A stretch of DNA of 64,000 nucleotides from DAIOGN01 sp036745245 (GCA_036745245.1 DAIOGN010000001.1:15770-79769); one strand, 5' to 3'; shown: positions 1 through 9,403, numbered from the stretch's first letter. Translations and numbers: made by a program. Notes: generated from the sequence alone by a model not told the origin.

Positions 1-1869
1 CGGGTTGCCCGATGGCGGCGAACAGGAGCGCCAGGTTGTGGTACGGTTCGGCCATGTCGCCCGCCTGTGCGATCACTTCGGCGTACAGGAGGCGGGCCGA
101 TTCCCAGGAGCCCTGCCGCATGAGCACGAGCGCGAGATTGTTGCGGATCTCCATCGACTGAGGCTCCAGCGACAGGGCCAGTCGGAACATCTGCTTGGCC
201 ATGTACACGTCGCCGTCTGTGAGGTAAGCCACACCACGCCCGTTGAGCGCCACCACCGAGCCCGAGTCGATCGCCAGCGCGGCATCGAAATGCTCCACCA
301 TGGGCCCCGGCTGCGACAGCTTCTGATGCGCGAGCGCCAGATTCACGTGTGACTGGCGGTCGTTCTGCAAGCCCAGTCCGAACAGTTCGAGGTTGGTCCC
401 CACCAGAAGCGCGGCCAGGGCCACGCCCCAGACCAGGCGCCTGCGCAGGTTCCAGGCCCGGGCCTCCGACCAGAGAATCGTCGCTCCCCATACGGCGAAG
501 AGCACCAGCACCGGGAGGACGGGGAGGCGGTGACGCGCGGTGACCAGAACGCCAATCACAGTGGGTGCATAGAGCAGCACGAACAGGTAGAGCCAGCGAA
601 GTTCGCGCCGCTTCGACCACAGAAGACACATGCCGGCCAGCGCCAGTGGCGCGACGATCCCGAAGGGGAAGTGAATGCCCCACCGCCACACCAGCGCAGC
701 GTACACGGGGTTGATCTGCCTGTAGAAATACAGGTCGAAGTTGTCCGAGTTCTCGGCTCCCGCGAAGAAGAAGTAAGTCTTCTTGAGCAGGCCGAGCGTG
801 CGCTCGGCACCGGNNNNNNNNNNAGGCCTGGGGGTTGGGAGGCCGGCAGCGTGATGGTGAAGCTGCCGGGCTGCGTGATCACGTAACGCCAGAATCGCTC
901 CGACCAGAACGCAGAAATCTCCCCTTCCGAGAGGTAGCGTCCGGAGAGCTTACGCGCGACGGAATCGGTGGCCGGCACAAAACGGTCCCACGTCATGCTC
1001 TCGTCGATGGGAAGTTCGGGCATGATCATGGTGAGCCCGTCGGCTTTGGGATTGTTGCCGAGGTAGAAATTGATTCCGCCCTGGGAGGAGACGGGGATCA
1101 GATCGCCTGAGTACCAGTAGTTGTGAAGCGTGACGGGCAAGACGGGGAGTGCGCAGGCTGCGGTAAACAGAAGGACGCGCCGGATCCGCGCGTTCCACTC
1201 GGTCGCCCATTCTTCGCGGCGCAGGAGCAACCATACCGCGCCGATAAGAAACAACCCGAGATTGGGGCGTGTCACAATCGACAGGCCCGCGACCAGTCCC
1301 GCAGCAATCAAGGTACGGACGGACCCTGCGCGGTCATAGCGGAGCAGAAGAGCCAGCAACACGAGATCGAGGAACACCTCGGCCACGGGCAGAAGCAGCG
1401 CCTGTTCGTACCAGATCATCGTGCCGTAGAAGCACAGCACGATCGCTGCAATGCGCGCTACTCTGAGCGGCGCAAGTCGGCGTGCCAATAGGTAAAACAC
1501 CACGATGGAGGCACACGACACCAGGAGTTGAAATGCACGCGCGAACGCGATAGATTCGCCGGACACGGCGTACAGAAGCGACAGCGCGTAGGGGTACAGC
1601 GGCGCCCGGAAAAAAACCTGCGGATAACGCCAGCCGTTCTCCAGAAGCTCCCGCGCCCATTCGTCGTGCCAGGCCTCGTCCACCATGGGCGCGTGAAAGA
1701 GCGGCGTCTGATAGGCGGCCAGATAAAACGCCAGCCGGACCACGGCAGCCAGGCCGATGAGGATCAGGATAAAGCGCAGTTCGGAGAGTCCGCCCGTCTC
1801 CTGGCCGCTCGAATCGTAGCGGGGCTTCTGCACGGGCCGCAATATGTCCGGGCAGATCGGGGGCGTCAA
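1..1869 (-). CDS. GT39-like membrane glycosyltransferase with C-terminal TPR repeats (partial, contains gap)
   Basis: Probably an integral membrane glycosyltransferase of the ArnT/PMT (GT39) type, using a polyprenyl-phosphate sugar donor outside the inner membrane. The N-terminal half has many hydrophobic segments and an acidic motif in the first periplasmic loop (PMVDEAWHDEWARELL). Beyond the N run the protein resumes in another frame with more membrane segments, then soluble TPR-like units (PYHNLALLF, IRNNLALVL, VNLALAHQKL) that run off the left edge. The frame change comes from the ten-N placeholder, whose length is arbitrary, so the gene is probably intact. The longest start is TTG at 1869; GTG at 1833 is an alternative just before the first membrane helix. 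The substrate is unknown. Confident about the fold, moderate on function. Confidence 0.75.
814..823. other. assembly gap (10 N) inside the GT39-like gene
   Basis: Ten N of placeholder length. Coding on the minus strand is in one frame before it and a different frame after it, so the true gap is not 10 bases (or not 10 modulo 3). Confidence 0.99.
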
Positions 1870-1929
1870 TGGAGTGTCGGAGAAATACTATACTGCCGCA
1901 TCCTGACCGCCTCTCCGGTCACCTCTGAA

Positions 1930-2298
1930 TCAGCCGGGCGTTGAGCGAGTCTTGAAGGTCGCGTGCCTCAATACGCGCACCTCTCCGTGGCCTCGGTGCG
2001 AACCCCTGATTCTGACAGAAATCTCTATATCGGCCCCAAGCCTGGTAAGGAGTCGAAACAGCCGGTCTGTTGAAAAACCAGAGAAGTTCCCGTTGAGAAG
2101 CGCTGAGACCTTGGGTTGGTCGATGCCCATGAGTTTGGCGGCCTTCGATTGGGTAAGTCGCTTCTGTGAAATGACTGAAAGCATCTGCAGCACGAGTTCG
2201 GCCTTGGCCTTCAGTTCGTCTGGTCTCGGGAGCTTAAGGTCTGCAAACACGTTTCCGCTGCTCTGGCGGACGGCCTGGTCAGCTCTGTTCTTGGTCAT
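1930..2298 (-). CDS. HigA-like XRE-family antitoxin / transcriptional regulator
   Basis: A 122-residue helix-turn-helix protein, presumably the antitoxin and autorepressor of the pair with the gene just upstream. The central part carries a canonical XRE helix-turn-helix (LTQSKAAKLMGIDQPKVSAL, about residues 49-68), preceded by a helix typical of the HigA2 type. The ATG at 2298 lies inside the last codons of the toxin gene, an overlap of 20 bases that implies translational coupling. The toxin-first order is the usual higBA arrangement. The C-terminal tail is basic (RGSHRGHGEVRV) and may bind the toxin or DNA. The family call is firm; the toxin target is inferred from the neighbour only. Confidence 0.82.
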   Translation of the reverse strand: MTKNRADQAVRQSSGNVFADLKLPRPDELKAKAELVLQMLSVISQKRLTQSKAAKLMGIDQPKVSALLNGNFSGFSTDRLFRLLTRLGADIEISVRIRGSHRGHGEVRVLRHATFKTRSTPG

Positions 2299-2758
2299 GG
2301 CTCTCGATCCATGCGGTGTGGTGTTCTTGAGCAGCGCGTAATCGCCGCTCGATCTGCTCAATGTCCCTGGCGGGCGTCCTGATCCCCCTCGTGGACTTCT
2401 TTTGAAAGACATGCAGCACGTAGACAGCCTCCCTGAATCCCACGGTATAGACGGCGCGGAATGTGCACTTCCCGTGGTCAACAATGAGCTCCACTACTGA
2501 ACTCCCGCGAAATCCTCTGAGAGTCTTTGCATATCGGTGCCTGCCTCCAGCCTGCGCCATTCGCAAGGCCACGCCCATCGTGTGTCTTACCTCCCCCGGG
2601 AGGTTGAGCAGATCTTCGAGGCTCGACCCCAGCCAGAACAGCGGCTTTTGCGGTACGGGTTGCTGGCTCAGTATACTAGAATTGGCATAGTTAATCAAGG
2701 CGAATCGTCCCTCCCACGGCGCCGCTGGAGTCGTGAATCTAGGGAGAGGCGTGGTCAC
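2279..2758 (-). CDS. HigB-like / phage Gp49-like (RelE superfamily) toxin, start uncertain
   Basis: Resembles the HigB/Gp49 family of ribosome-dependent mRNA interferases: KPLFWLGSS near the N terminus, then LRGFRGSSVVELI, TFRAVYTVGF and VYVLHVFQKKSTRG, the family's basic and aromatic core. The longest frame begins at GTG 2758 with GGGAGGA about 12 bases upstream. Homologues usually begin almost directly at the KPLFW motif, and a good promoter (TTGATT, 17 bases, TATACT) lies inside this extension, so the true start may be downstream, for example TTG 2698 or a non-standard codon near 2668. It overlaps the antitoxin by 20 bases. Confidence is good for the family, low for the start. Confidence 0.75.
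   Translation of the reverse strand: MTTPLPRFTTPAAPWEGRFALINYANSSILSQQPVPQKPLFWLGSSLEDLLNLPGEVRHTMGVALRMAQAGGRHRYAKTLRGFRGSSVVELIVDHGKCTFRAVYTVGFREAVYVLHVFQKKSTRGIRTPARDIEQIERRLRAAQEHHTAWIESHDQEQS
2671..2699 (-). promoter_or_regulatory. promoter-like element within the toxin reading frame
   Basis: Reading the minus strand: TTGATT, 17-base spacer, TATACT. It matches the sigma70 consensus well and lies 5' of the conserved part of the toxin, so it is the likely promoter of the toxin-antitoxin pair. Confidence 0.55.
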
Positions 2759-2798
2759 GCAGCGTCACATTCCTCCCGTAACCTCATGCCTGGCCCCG

Positions 2799-2827
2799 TT
2801 GCCGTACCGGCGCCCGGCGTGTATGTT
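2799..2827 (+). promoter_or_regulatory. promoter of polA, nearly leaderless
   Basis: TTGCCG (2799-2804), 17-base spacer, TATGTT (2822-2827). Only 11 bases separate the -10 box from the polA ATG and no Shine-Dalgarno is present, so the transcript would have a leader of a few bases at most. Confidence 0.45.
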
Positions 2828-2838
2828 GCCCTATCACA

Positions 2839-5535
2839 ATGTCCAATGATCGCCCCCGGCTGTTTCTCATCGACGGCGCGGCCCTGGCCTACCGCGCCTA
2901 CTTCGCGTTCATCCGCAATCCGCTGATCACGCGGAAAGGTGAGCACACCTCCGCCGTCTTCGGGTTTCTGAATTCGCTGTTCAAGCTGCTCCGGGAGGAG
3001 AAGCCCACTCACCTGGCCGTGGTGTGGGACACGCCAAAGCCCACGTTCCGCCATGAGTTGTATAAGGAGTACAAGGCCACCCGGGAGAAGATGCCCGACG
3101 ACATGGTGCCGCAGTTGTACCGCATCAAGGACGTGTTGAAGCTACTGGACGTACCGATGTTCGAGCGCGAAGGCTACGAGGCCGACGACTTGATCGGCAC
3201 GATCGCCCGGCAGACCTCCGGCACCGGCACGCAGGCCATCCTGGTGACGGGCGACAAGGACTACATGCAGCTCGTGGACGACAACGTGCTCATCCTCAAT
3301 CCCAAACGCGCGGGCGAGCCGTCGGAGTGGCTGGATGAGGCGGGTGTGAAAGAAAAGTTCGGCGTACCACCGAACCTGGTCACCGACGTCCTGGCCCTCA
3401 TGGGCGACACCTCCGACAATGTTCCGGGCGTAGGAGGCGTGGGCCCCAAAACGGCGGTAAAGCTGATCGTCGAGCACGGCTCGCTTGCGCAGTTGTACGA
3501 GAAGCTCGAATCGGTCGAGCCCAAAGGCGTGCGCGAGAAACTCACCCGCGACCGAGACTCGGCCTTCCTCTCGCACAAGCTGGTGACCATCGACACGAAC
3601 GTCCCGATCGAGTGGAATCTCGAGGCGCTCAAACTCCGGCCGGTCGACCTGGAACGGGTGGAGCCGATGTTCCGCGATCTGGAACTAACGCGGCTCCTGG
3701 AGGAGTTTCGTGCACAGGGTGGTGCCACGCGAGAGGCCAAGGAGACGCCTGCCGGAAGCTACCGCACGGTGAACACAGAGAGCGAACTCAAGAAGGTCAT
3801 CGATGCCATCCGCAAGGCGGGCACAGCCGCCGTCGACACAGAGACCACGGGACTCAATCCGCACACGGCCGACCTGGTCGGCATCTGCCTGTCGTGGGAG
3901 GAGGGCTCGGGAGTGTACGTGCCGGTGGCACACACGGGCGACGGCGCCACACACAATTTCGCCGTGGACAAAGCCCGCACGCAACTGGCGCCGCTGTTCG
4001 CCGACGCCGCAGTGAAGTGGGTGGCGCATCACGGCANNNNNNNNNNGCGGGCCGGATTCGGCCGCATCGCTCTGGATTACGACACGCTGCTGGCGGCCTA
4101 CCTGCTCGACCCGTCGGGCCGTCATGGGCTCGACGCACTGGCGCTCGATGTGTGCCATCACCGGATGATTCCCATCGATTCACTCATCGGGTCGGGCCGC
4201 AAGCAGATCTCGTTTGCCGAGGTCCCGGTGGACAAGGCCACCGAGTATGCGGCCGAGGACGCCGACTTCACGCTGCGCCTGTATGAAGCCCTGGCGCCCA
4301 AGGTGCGCGAGGCAGGCCTGGAACCGCTGCTCCTGGAAGTGGAACAACCGCTGGTGCCGGTGCTCATGGACATGGAGCGCACCGGCGTCCTGCTGGACGT
4401 TGAGGTACTCGCGAAACAGTCGAAGGTGCTCGAGAAGCGTCTGGTCGAGATCGAACACGACATCGAGACTCTCGCCGGCTACAAGTTCAACATCAACTCC
4501 ACGCAGCAGCTGCAGAAAGTCCTCTTCGAGGATCTCAAGCTCCCCACCAAAGGCAAAACAGCCAAGGGAACCGGCTTCGCCACGGGACAGTCGGTGCTGG
4601 AGGAGCTGGCCGACCTGCACGATCTGCCGCGGCTGGTGCTGGAATATCGCGAGCTTGCCAAGTTGAAAGGCACCTACATCGATGCCTTGCCCACTCAGGT
4701 TGACGTCGCTGGGCGCGTACACACGTCGTACCACCAGACGGTGGCCGCCACGGGGCGTCTGTCGTCGCAGGATCCCAATCTGCAGAACATTCCGGTGCGC
4801 ACCGAGGTGGGGCGACAGATCCGCAAGGCGTTCGTGGCCTCGCCGGGCTGCGTGCTTCTCGCCGCCGATTATTCTCAGATCGAGCTTCGTATCCTGGCAC
4901 ACATCGCCGACGACGAAACCCTCAAGGAAGCGTTCGCGAACGACGAAGACGTACACCGGCGCACGGCTTCCGAGGTGTACTCGGTGGCGCTCAAAGACGT
5001 CACATCCGAGATGCGCGCCGTGGCCAAGACCGCCAATTTCGCCATCATCTACGGCGTGTCCGCCTTCGGCCTGTCGCAGCAGACCGACCTGTCTGTGGCC
5101 GAAGCCCGCGAGTTCATCGACACCTACTTCAAGCGCTACCCGCGCGTGAAAGAGTACATGGACGGATCCATTCGCAAGGCACGCGAGGAAGGGTTCGTGA
5201 GCACGCTGCTCGGCCGTCGCCGGTTTCTTCCCGAAATTCATTCCGACAATCGCCAAAGGCGCGAATTCGCCGAGCGCATCGCCATCAACACGCCCATCCA
5301 GGGGACGGCCGCCGACCTGATCAAGGTGGCGATGATCCGCATCCATGCGGCCATGGCCCCTCTCAAGTCTCGCATGATTCTCCAGGTGCACGACGAACTG
5401 GTGTTCGACGTGGTGACCTCCGAGAAAGAGAACGTCGCGGAGCTCGTGACGCGTGAAATGGAGGGCGCCATGCAGCTTTCGGTGCCGCTCAAGGTGGATC
5501 TCGGGTCAGGACCCAACTGGCTGGAAGCCAAGTGA
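2839..5535 (+). CDS. polA: DNA polymerase I
   Basis: Repair and Okazaki-fragment-processing polymerase, here 898 residues. The order is 5'-3' exonuclease (about 1-290), 3'-5' exonuclease (about 310-490) and family A polymerase (about 500-898). Polymerase motifs are intact: A (ADYSQIELRIL, about 675), B (RAVAKTANFAIIYG, about 724) and C (QVHDELVFDV, about 848). The proofreading domain keeps Exo I (DTETTGLN) and Exo III (YAAEDADFT); the Exo II motif falls in the ten-N gap right after VAHHG, where NxxxD-like residues are expected, so proofreading looks active but is not fully seen. The frame is continuous across the gap. It is followed without space by an alpha/beta hydrolase gene. Confidence 0.97.
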   Translation: MSNDRPRLFLIDGAALAYRAYFAFIRNPLITRKGEHTSAVFGFLNSLFKLLREEKPTHLAVVWDTPKPTFRHELYKEYKATREKMPDDMVPQLYRIKDVLKLLDVPMFEREGYEADDLIGTIARQTSGTGTQAILVTGDKDYMQLVDDNVLILNPKRAGEPSEWLDEAGVKEKFGVPPNLVTDVLALMGDTSDNVPGVGGVGPKTAVKLIVEHGSLAQLYEKLESVEPKGVREKLTRDRDSAFLSHKLVTIDTNVPIEWNLEALKLRPVDLERVEPMFRDLELTRLLEEFRAQGGATREAKETPAGSYRTVNTESELKKVIDAIRKAGTAAVDTETTGLNPHTADLVGICLSWEEGSGVYVPVAHTGDGATHNFAVDKARTQLAPLFADAAVKWVAHHGXXXXRAGFGRIALDYDTLLAAYLLDPSGRHGLDALALDVCHHRMIPIDSLIGSGRKQISFAEVPVDKATEYAAEDADFTLRLYEALAPKVREAGLEPLLLEVEQPLVPVLMDMERTGVLLDVEVLAKQSKVLEKRLVEIEHDIETLAGYKFNINSTQQLQKVLFEDLKLPTKGKTAKGTGFATGQSVLEELADLHDLPRLVLEYRELAKLKGTYIDALPTQVDVAGRVHTSYHQTVAATGRLSSQDPNLQNIPVRTEVGRQIRKAFVASPGCVLLAADYSQIELRILAHIADDETLKEAFANDEDVHRRTASEVYSVALKDVTSEMRAVAKTANFAIIYGVSAFGLSQQTDLSVAEAREFIDTYFKRYPRVKEYMDGSIRKAREEGFVSTLLGRRRFLPEIHSDNRQRREFAERIAINTPIQGTAADLIKVAMIRIHAAMAPLKSRMILQVHDELVFDVVTSEKENVAELVTREMEGAMQLSVPLKVDLGSGPNWLEAK
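4037..4046. other. assembly gap (10 N) inside polA
   Basis: Ten N at the expected Exo II motif of the proofreading domain. The frame happens to be preserved; family alignments suggest a few more residues are missing than the placeholder allows. Confidence 0.99.
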
Positions 5536-6467
5536 CGCTCGTCTGGATTCTGGGCGCTGTAGCAGTGCTCGTGCTTCTGTACCGCCTGGCTCTGTGGGGG
5601 TCGGTACGCGCCATCCTCCGATCGTACCGTCGATCGCCGGCCCGCGTGCGCCGCGAATTCGGCTTTGCCGAGCCCGAAGACCTGGGCCTGGTGGCCGAGC
5701 CTTTGCGCGTGGAAGTGGAGCCGGGCCTCTTGCTGTCGGGCTTTCTTTTCAGGAGCCCCGGAGAAGCGCGGGGCGTCGTGGTGTATCACCACGGCATCTG
5801 GGACGCGTGCCGCCCACGGCTCAGGCTGGCGCCCCTCCTGTTGCCCGCCGGGTTCGACGTGGTCATGTACGACAGTCGGGGTCACGGCGAATCGGGCGGG
5901 CGCTATTGCACCTACGGTTTTCATGAGAGCGCCGACCTCTCCCTGGTGCTTGACGAGCTGGGGCGTCGGGGATGCCCCGTGTCACAAACGGCTGTGGTGG
6001 GGCACTCCATGGGGGCTGCCACCGCCGTGTACGCGGCCTCCGTGGATCGACGCATCCGCGCCGTGGTCATGGAGTCGTGCTACCGTGATCTGCGCACGGC
6101 CATTCGCGACTACGCCCGGCTCTGGTGTCCCTGCATCCCGGAACTGCTCATCCGCCAGGCGGAGACCCGCGCCGCCCGCAAGGCCGGCTTCGATCTCGAC
6201 GCACTGTCGCCATTGGCGCACATGTCGAAACTCGACATCCCCGTGTTGATCGTGCAAGGGACGGCCGACCGTCGCATCAAGCCCGCCTACGCACAGGAGC
6301 ACTTCGAAGCCACGCCGGAGCCTCGCGAACTGTACTGGATCGAAGGAGCGCGCCACGGCCGTGTGTGGCACGAAGGTGGAAAAGTGTACGAGGAAAAGCT
6401 GCGTTCGTGGCTGGAATCACACCTGCCGGTGCCCGGGGCTTTGCCCAGCGGCCGGCAGGCCGTCTGA
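5532..6467 (+). CDS. membrane-anchored alpha/beta hydrolase
   Basis: A serine hydrolase of the alpha/beta fold, 311 residues. It has an N-terminal membrane anchor (about residues 3-22), an oxyanion-type segment (YHHGIWDA), the pattern YDSRGHGES, and a nucleophile elbow GHSMGA near residue 157. A late aspartate (VQGTADRRI) and histidine (EGARHGRVW) complete a plausible triad. The GTG start overlaps the polA stop by four bases (GTGA), so translation is coupled. The substrate cannot be read from sequence; lipase/esterase or peptidase activity are both possible. Confidence 0.85.
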   Translation: MTLVWILGAVAVLVLLYRLALWGSVRAILRSYRRSPARVRREFGFAEPEDLGLVAEPLRVEVEPGLLLSGFLFRSPGEARGVVVYHHGIWDACRPRLRLAPLLLPAGFDVVMYDSRGHGESGGRYCTYGFHESADLSLVLDELGRRGCPVSQTAVVGHSMGAATAVYAASVDRRIRAVVMESCYRDLRTAIRDYARLWCPCIPELLIRQAETRAARKAGFDLDALSPLAHMSKLDIPVLIVQGTADRRIKPAYAQEHFEATPEPRELYWIEGARHGRVWHEGGKVYEEKLRSWLESHLPVPGALPSGRQAV

Positions 6468-6473
6468 ATTCGC

Positions 6474-7196
6474 CTACGGCTCGATCATCCGGTACCAGCG
6501 CGCCTCGCCCGCCCGCACATAGCCAAAGGTAAATGTTCCGTTGGTGAATGTGCGCGTGAGAAATAGCGAATCCGCACCAAAGGTCAGGACGCAGCGGGAC
6601 GTGTCATCGGGAAAGTAAAACGTGATCGAGTCGGGGCGCAGTGTATCTACGAAGTCGACCTGAGCTACGTAACGCCCGATCTTGATCTCGTGCGGCTTGC
6701 GCACCTGAAGCACGGAGTCGGCTCCAAAGCGCGCGAATCCGTAGGTGATGGAGGGGGCTGTGGTCCGGGCCACTCTCCAGACACCCACCAGGCCTCCCGC
6801 GTCGCCTGCATCCGGCGTCCCTTCGCGCACGAGCCACTCGGTGAGCGTCGAGTCTGAGCGCATCAGCGTGTCGCCCGTGATCTCGAAATGATTGACATAC
6901 ACCGGCGGCTCGGTGGCCCCCACCGGCAGAAATGAATCGGGCAGAATGGGAACCAGGCGCAGAGTGTCTCCGGACACGCTGTAATGGAAATCGAACGCCC
7001 GGAACTTCAGTCGATCCACGGTTGAATCGGCCTTGATGACCAGCCCGTTGGCTTCGCCACCGCGACCGCGATACACCGATTCCCAATGCCCGAGGAAGGG
7101 AGATACGGGCTTTGGTTCCGAGGCACATGCCAGAAGGGCCAGGGTCACGAGGAATGCAGCCGCGGCGCTTCGCAGACCGATCGATTTGAAAAACAT
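6474..7196 (-). CDS. hypothetical lipoprotein, lipocalin-like
   Basis: A 240-residue exported protein with a short signal peptide ending in a lipobox (LALLACAS), so it is probably lipid-anchored. The rest is rich in beta-strand patterns, with two similar halves that begin GHWESVYRG and GVWRVART and contain DTLRLVPI-like and DSITFYF-like strands, suggesting a duplicated lipocalin-like (DUF4488/5004-type) barrel unit. It is convergent with the hydrolase, with six bases between stops. I do not recognise a named family. Confidence 0.7.
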   Translation of the reverse strand: MFFKSIGLRSAAAAFLVTLALLACASEPKPVSPFLGHWESVYRGRGGEANGLVIKADSTVDRLKFRAFDFHYSVSGDTLRLVPILPDSFLPVGATEPPVYVNHFEITGDTLMRSDSTLTEWLVREGTPDAGDAGGLVGVWRVARTTAPSITYGFARFGADSVLQVRKPHEIKIGRYVAQVDFVDTLRPDSITFYFPDDTSRCVLTFGADSLFLTRTFTNGTFTFGYVRAGEARWYRMIEP

Positions 7197-7320
7197 GCAG
7201 CAAGTTTCAGGGGCTCCACCGTTCGGGTCAAGTTCGGAGAGCCGGGGGCAAATTCTGGCGAGCCGCGCCGGCTGAAGACCGATTGCTGGAGGCGCCGGGA
7301 TGTATTAGCCTGTGCCCCCT

Positions 7321-7986
7321 ATGATTAAGGCCGTGCTCTGGGATGTGGGCGGACCCATCAACGACGAGACGGTGCAGGAAGCACGCTTCGATGATGCCGC
7401 CATCGTCGCCACGCGCGAACTGCGCGATCTGTCGGCGGACGAATACATCGATACCTGCCGGTCGGCCGTTGACTCCTTCGCTCCACGGGCCTATCGCTAC
7501 ATCCTCTGGCACCTGTCGAAGGGGGATGTGCCCACCTACCAGACGCTCAGGCGCCGCGTCACGGACATCGGATACGAGCACTTTCAGCTCCGCCCGGAGA
7601 TCCCCGGGATTCTGGCGGACATGGCGGCTCGTTTCCGTCTGGGCCTTTTGGCCAACAGCGGCGAACAGATGTTGAATCGACTGGCCGAGCACGGGGTCCT
7701 GGAGCACTTCACCTCGAGAAAGCCCGGCGCCCTCGTGGGCCTGGAGAAGCCCGATGTGCGCTACTTTCAGGCGGTGCTTGCGGAGCTGGCGGTGCGTCCC
7801 GACGAAGCCGTGATGATCGGCGACCGCATCGACTGCGACATGGTGCCGGCCAGGTCTTTGGGCATGGCCACCGTGCGGCTGGTGACCGGGCGTCACCGGA
7901 ATCAGCGGCCCCGCACTCCCGAGGAAGCGCCCGATGTGGAGATCAATGACATGACAATGGTTCGCGAGGTGATGGCAACATGGTAG
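7321..7986 (+). CDS. HAD-superfamily hydrolase
   Basis: Haloacid-dehalogenase-fold phosphatase or dehalogenase, 221 residues. Motif I is WDVGGPIND: the nucleophilic Asp is present but the usual +2 Asp (DxD) is Gly, as in DxGG-type HAD subgroups. Motif II is LLANSG, motif III a Lys in VGLEKPDVRYF, and motif IV GDRIDCDM, typical of the subfamily I HADs. ATG 7321 is chosen over GTG 7312 because conservation begins at MIKAVLWD. The stop overlaps the ATG of the next gene. The substrate is unknown. Confidence 0.85.
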   Translation: MIKAVLWDVGGPINDETVQEARFDDAAIVATRELRDLSADEYIDTCRSAVDSFAPRAYRYILWHLSKGDVPTYQTLRRRVTDIGYEHFQLRPEIPGILADMAARFRLGLLANSGEQMLNRLAEHGVLEHFTSRKPGALVGLEKPDVRYFQAVLAELAVRPDEAVMIGDRIDCDMVPARSLGMATVRLVTGRHRNQRPRTPEEAPDVEINDMTMVREVMATW

Positions 7987-8633
7987 AAGGTGCGCACGCC
8001 TTTCCGCCCTCGGTCGACACCCGGCTTGCAGGCTGGGACCTCTTGTGGATTGAACTGACCGTCGGGACACCGGTGAAGGGACTCTCCGAACTGTGCAAGT
8101 CCGCACCGTCCCGCATGCGGCACATCCTTACGGGGCTCCCGCCCGCGGAACATCCTGTGGTGCAGTCGGTGCGCGGCCTCTTTCGCAACGCGGGGTGCGA
8201 CCCCATTCGCTACCGCCCATCCTCCGAGGCACTCATTCGGCGGCTGGAGAAGGGCGAGCCCATTCCCGCCATTCTCCCGGCCGTGGACTTCAACAATTTG
8301 CTGTCTGTGGAATTGCTGGTTCCCTGTTGCGTGCTCGAGCCTGAAGCGATTGCTCCTCCCCTGGTGCTGCGACGGGGCCGGCCCGGTGAGATCATGGACT
8401 CCATGCGCGGCCCGTTCACACTCGATGCCAAGCCCGTGCTCGCGGATGCAGACGGTCCGTTTGGCACACCCATCACCGACTCCGAAAAGGTGAAGGTGAA
8501 AACCGACACGGGAACATTCTGGATGGTGGTGTATCTGCCCCGCGCGGCCCTGTCCAGAGACCGGGTGGAGACCGTGCTGAAGGACCTCGGCAAGAAGATC
8601 ACGGGCCTGTCCTGGAAGCTGGCGCCCGCGTGA
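7980..8633 (+). CDS. B3/B4 tRNA-binding-domain protein (PheRS beta-like, COG3382)
   Basis: A 217-residue protein matching the free-standing B3/B4 domain related to the editing domain of phenylalanyl-tRNA synthetase beta. Features include a core with EALIRRLEKGEPIPAI, VDFNNLLSVELLVP, LRRGRPGE and a C-terminal EKVKVKTDTG segment. Family members are thought to bind tRNA or hydrolyse mischarged aminoacyl-tRNA; this is known for the fold, not shown here. Its ATG overlaps the HAD stop (ATGGTAG) and its stop overlaps the GTG of coaE, so HAD, B3/B4 and coaE form one coupled unit. Confidence 0.8.
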   Translation: MVEGAHAFPPSVDTRLAGWDLLWIELTVGTPVKGLSELCKSAPSRMRHILTGLPPAEHPVVQSVRGLFRNAGCDPIRYRPSSEALIRRLEKGEPIPAILPAVDFNNLLSVELLVPCCVLEPEAIAPPLVLRRGRPGEIMDSMRGPFTLDAKPVLADADGPFGTPITDSEKVKVKTDTGTFWMVVYLPRAALSRDRVETVLKDLGKKITGLSWKLAPA

Positions 8634-9226
8634 CAGTGGTGGGCCTCACGGGCGGCGTGGGCTCGGGCAAAAGTGAAGTGGCCCGTGTGTGGGCGAAGCT
8701 GGGCGCTGTGGTGCTCGAGGCCGACCAGATCGGCCATCGCGTGCTCACCGAAGACGCCGGTGTGCGTCGCGCTCTCAAGGCTCGTTTCGGCGCCGGTGTG
8801 CTCGACCGCCAGGGGCGCGTGGTCAGAAGCGAAGTATCCAGGTGCGCCTTCGCGTCGACGGCGAATCTTGCAGCGCTCAATCGCATCGTGGGCCGGCCAC
8901 TGGTACAGCTTCTCCACCGGGAGGTGGACCGGCTGCGTCGGAAGAAGGGCGGCGTGCTGGTGGTGGATGCGGCTCTGTTGTGCGAATGGCGGACGACCCT
9001 GCCCCTGGACCTGCGTGTGCTGGTGACGGCGCCGCGACCGCTTCGGCTGAAGTGGCTCTCGAAGCGCGGCCTCCCCTACCGCGCTGCGGTCGCCCGCATG
9101 TCGCACCAGTGGCCCGACGCCCGAAAACGGCGGTGGGCCGACGTCGAAATCCGCAATACGGGCAGCCTCGAACGCCTCCGGCGAGAGGCAAAAGCGCTGT
9201 GGCGCACGCACATCGATTGTCGTTGA
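8630..9226 (+). CDS. coaE: dephospho-CoA kinase
   Basis: Catalyses the last step of coenzyme A synthesis, ATP-dependent phosphorylation of dephospho-CoA, in the cytoplasm. The 198-residue protein has the P-loop GLTGGVGSGKSEVA at the N terminus, the substrate-binding strand LEADQIGH (family usually has DAD, here EAD), the lid-type region and a VDAALLCEW segment equivalent to the usual D-x-PLL-FE motif, here without the proline. The GTG start overlaps the previous stop by four bases. Slightly divergent, but the assignment is good. Confidence 0.87.
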   Translation: MTVVGLTGGVGSGKSEVARVWAKLGAVVLEADQIGHRVLTEDAGVRRALKARFGAGVLDRQGRVVRSEVSRCAFASTANLAALNRIVGRPLVQLLHREVDRLRRKKGGVLVVDAALLCEWRTTLPLDLRVLVTAPRPLRLKWLSKRGLPYRAAVARMSHQWPDARKRRWADVEIRNTGSLERLRREAKALWRTHIDCR

Positions 9227-9403
9227 ACCGCGTCCCGATTTGGGGTACCTTTCAGCGGTTGACCACCTGAGACGTCCGGACCGCTTTCCGTGCGGTGTTC
9301 CCGGGCCAGTTTGCCTGCACCCACGCGGGGCGGCGGCGTCGGAGAGCGGTACAGCCTGAAAGACGCATACCACACCCTGGCACAGACAGAAAGATCCTTC
9401 CCC

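Noticed and set aside
4180..5391. Long open frame (about 400 codons) antisense to polA
   Set aside because: Protein is low-complexity in His/Arg/Gly with no family pattern, as expected from the complement of high-GC codon usage; polA on the other strand is certain.
7315..7986. HAD protein as inactive because DxD reads DxG
   Set aside because: DxGG-type motif I occurs in recognised HAD subgroups, so loss of activity cannot be claimed.
9227..9403. Possible riboswitch or small RNA in the transketolase leader
   Set aside because: No conserved riboswitch core or stable hairpin with T tract could be recognised in this 177-base stretch.
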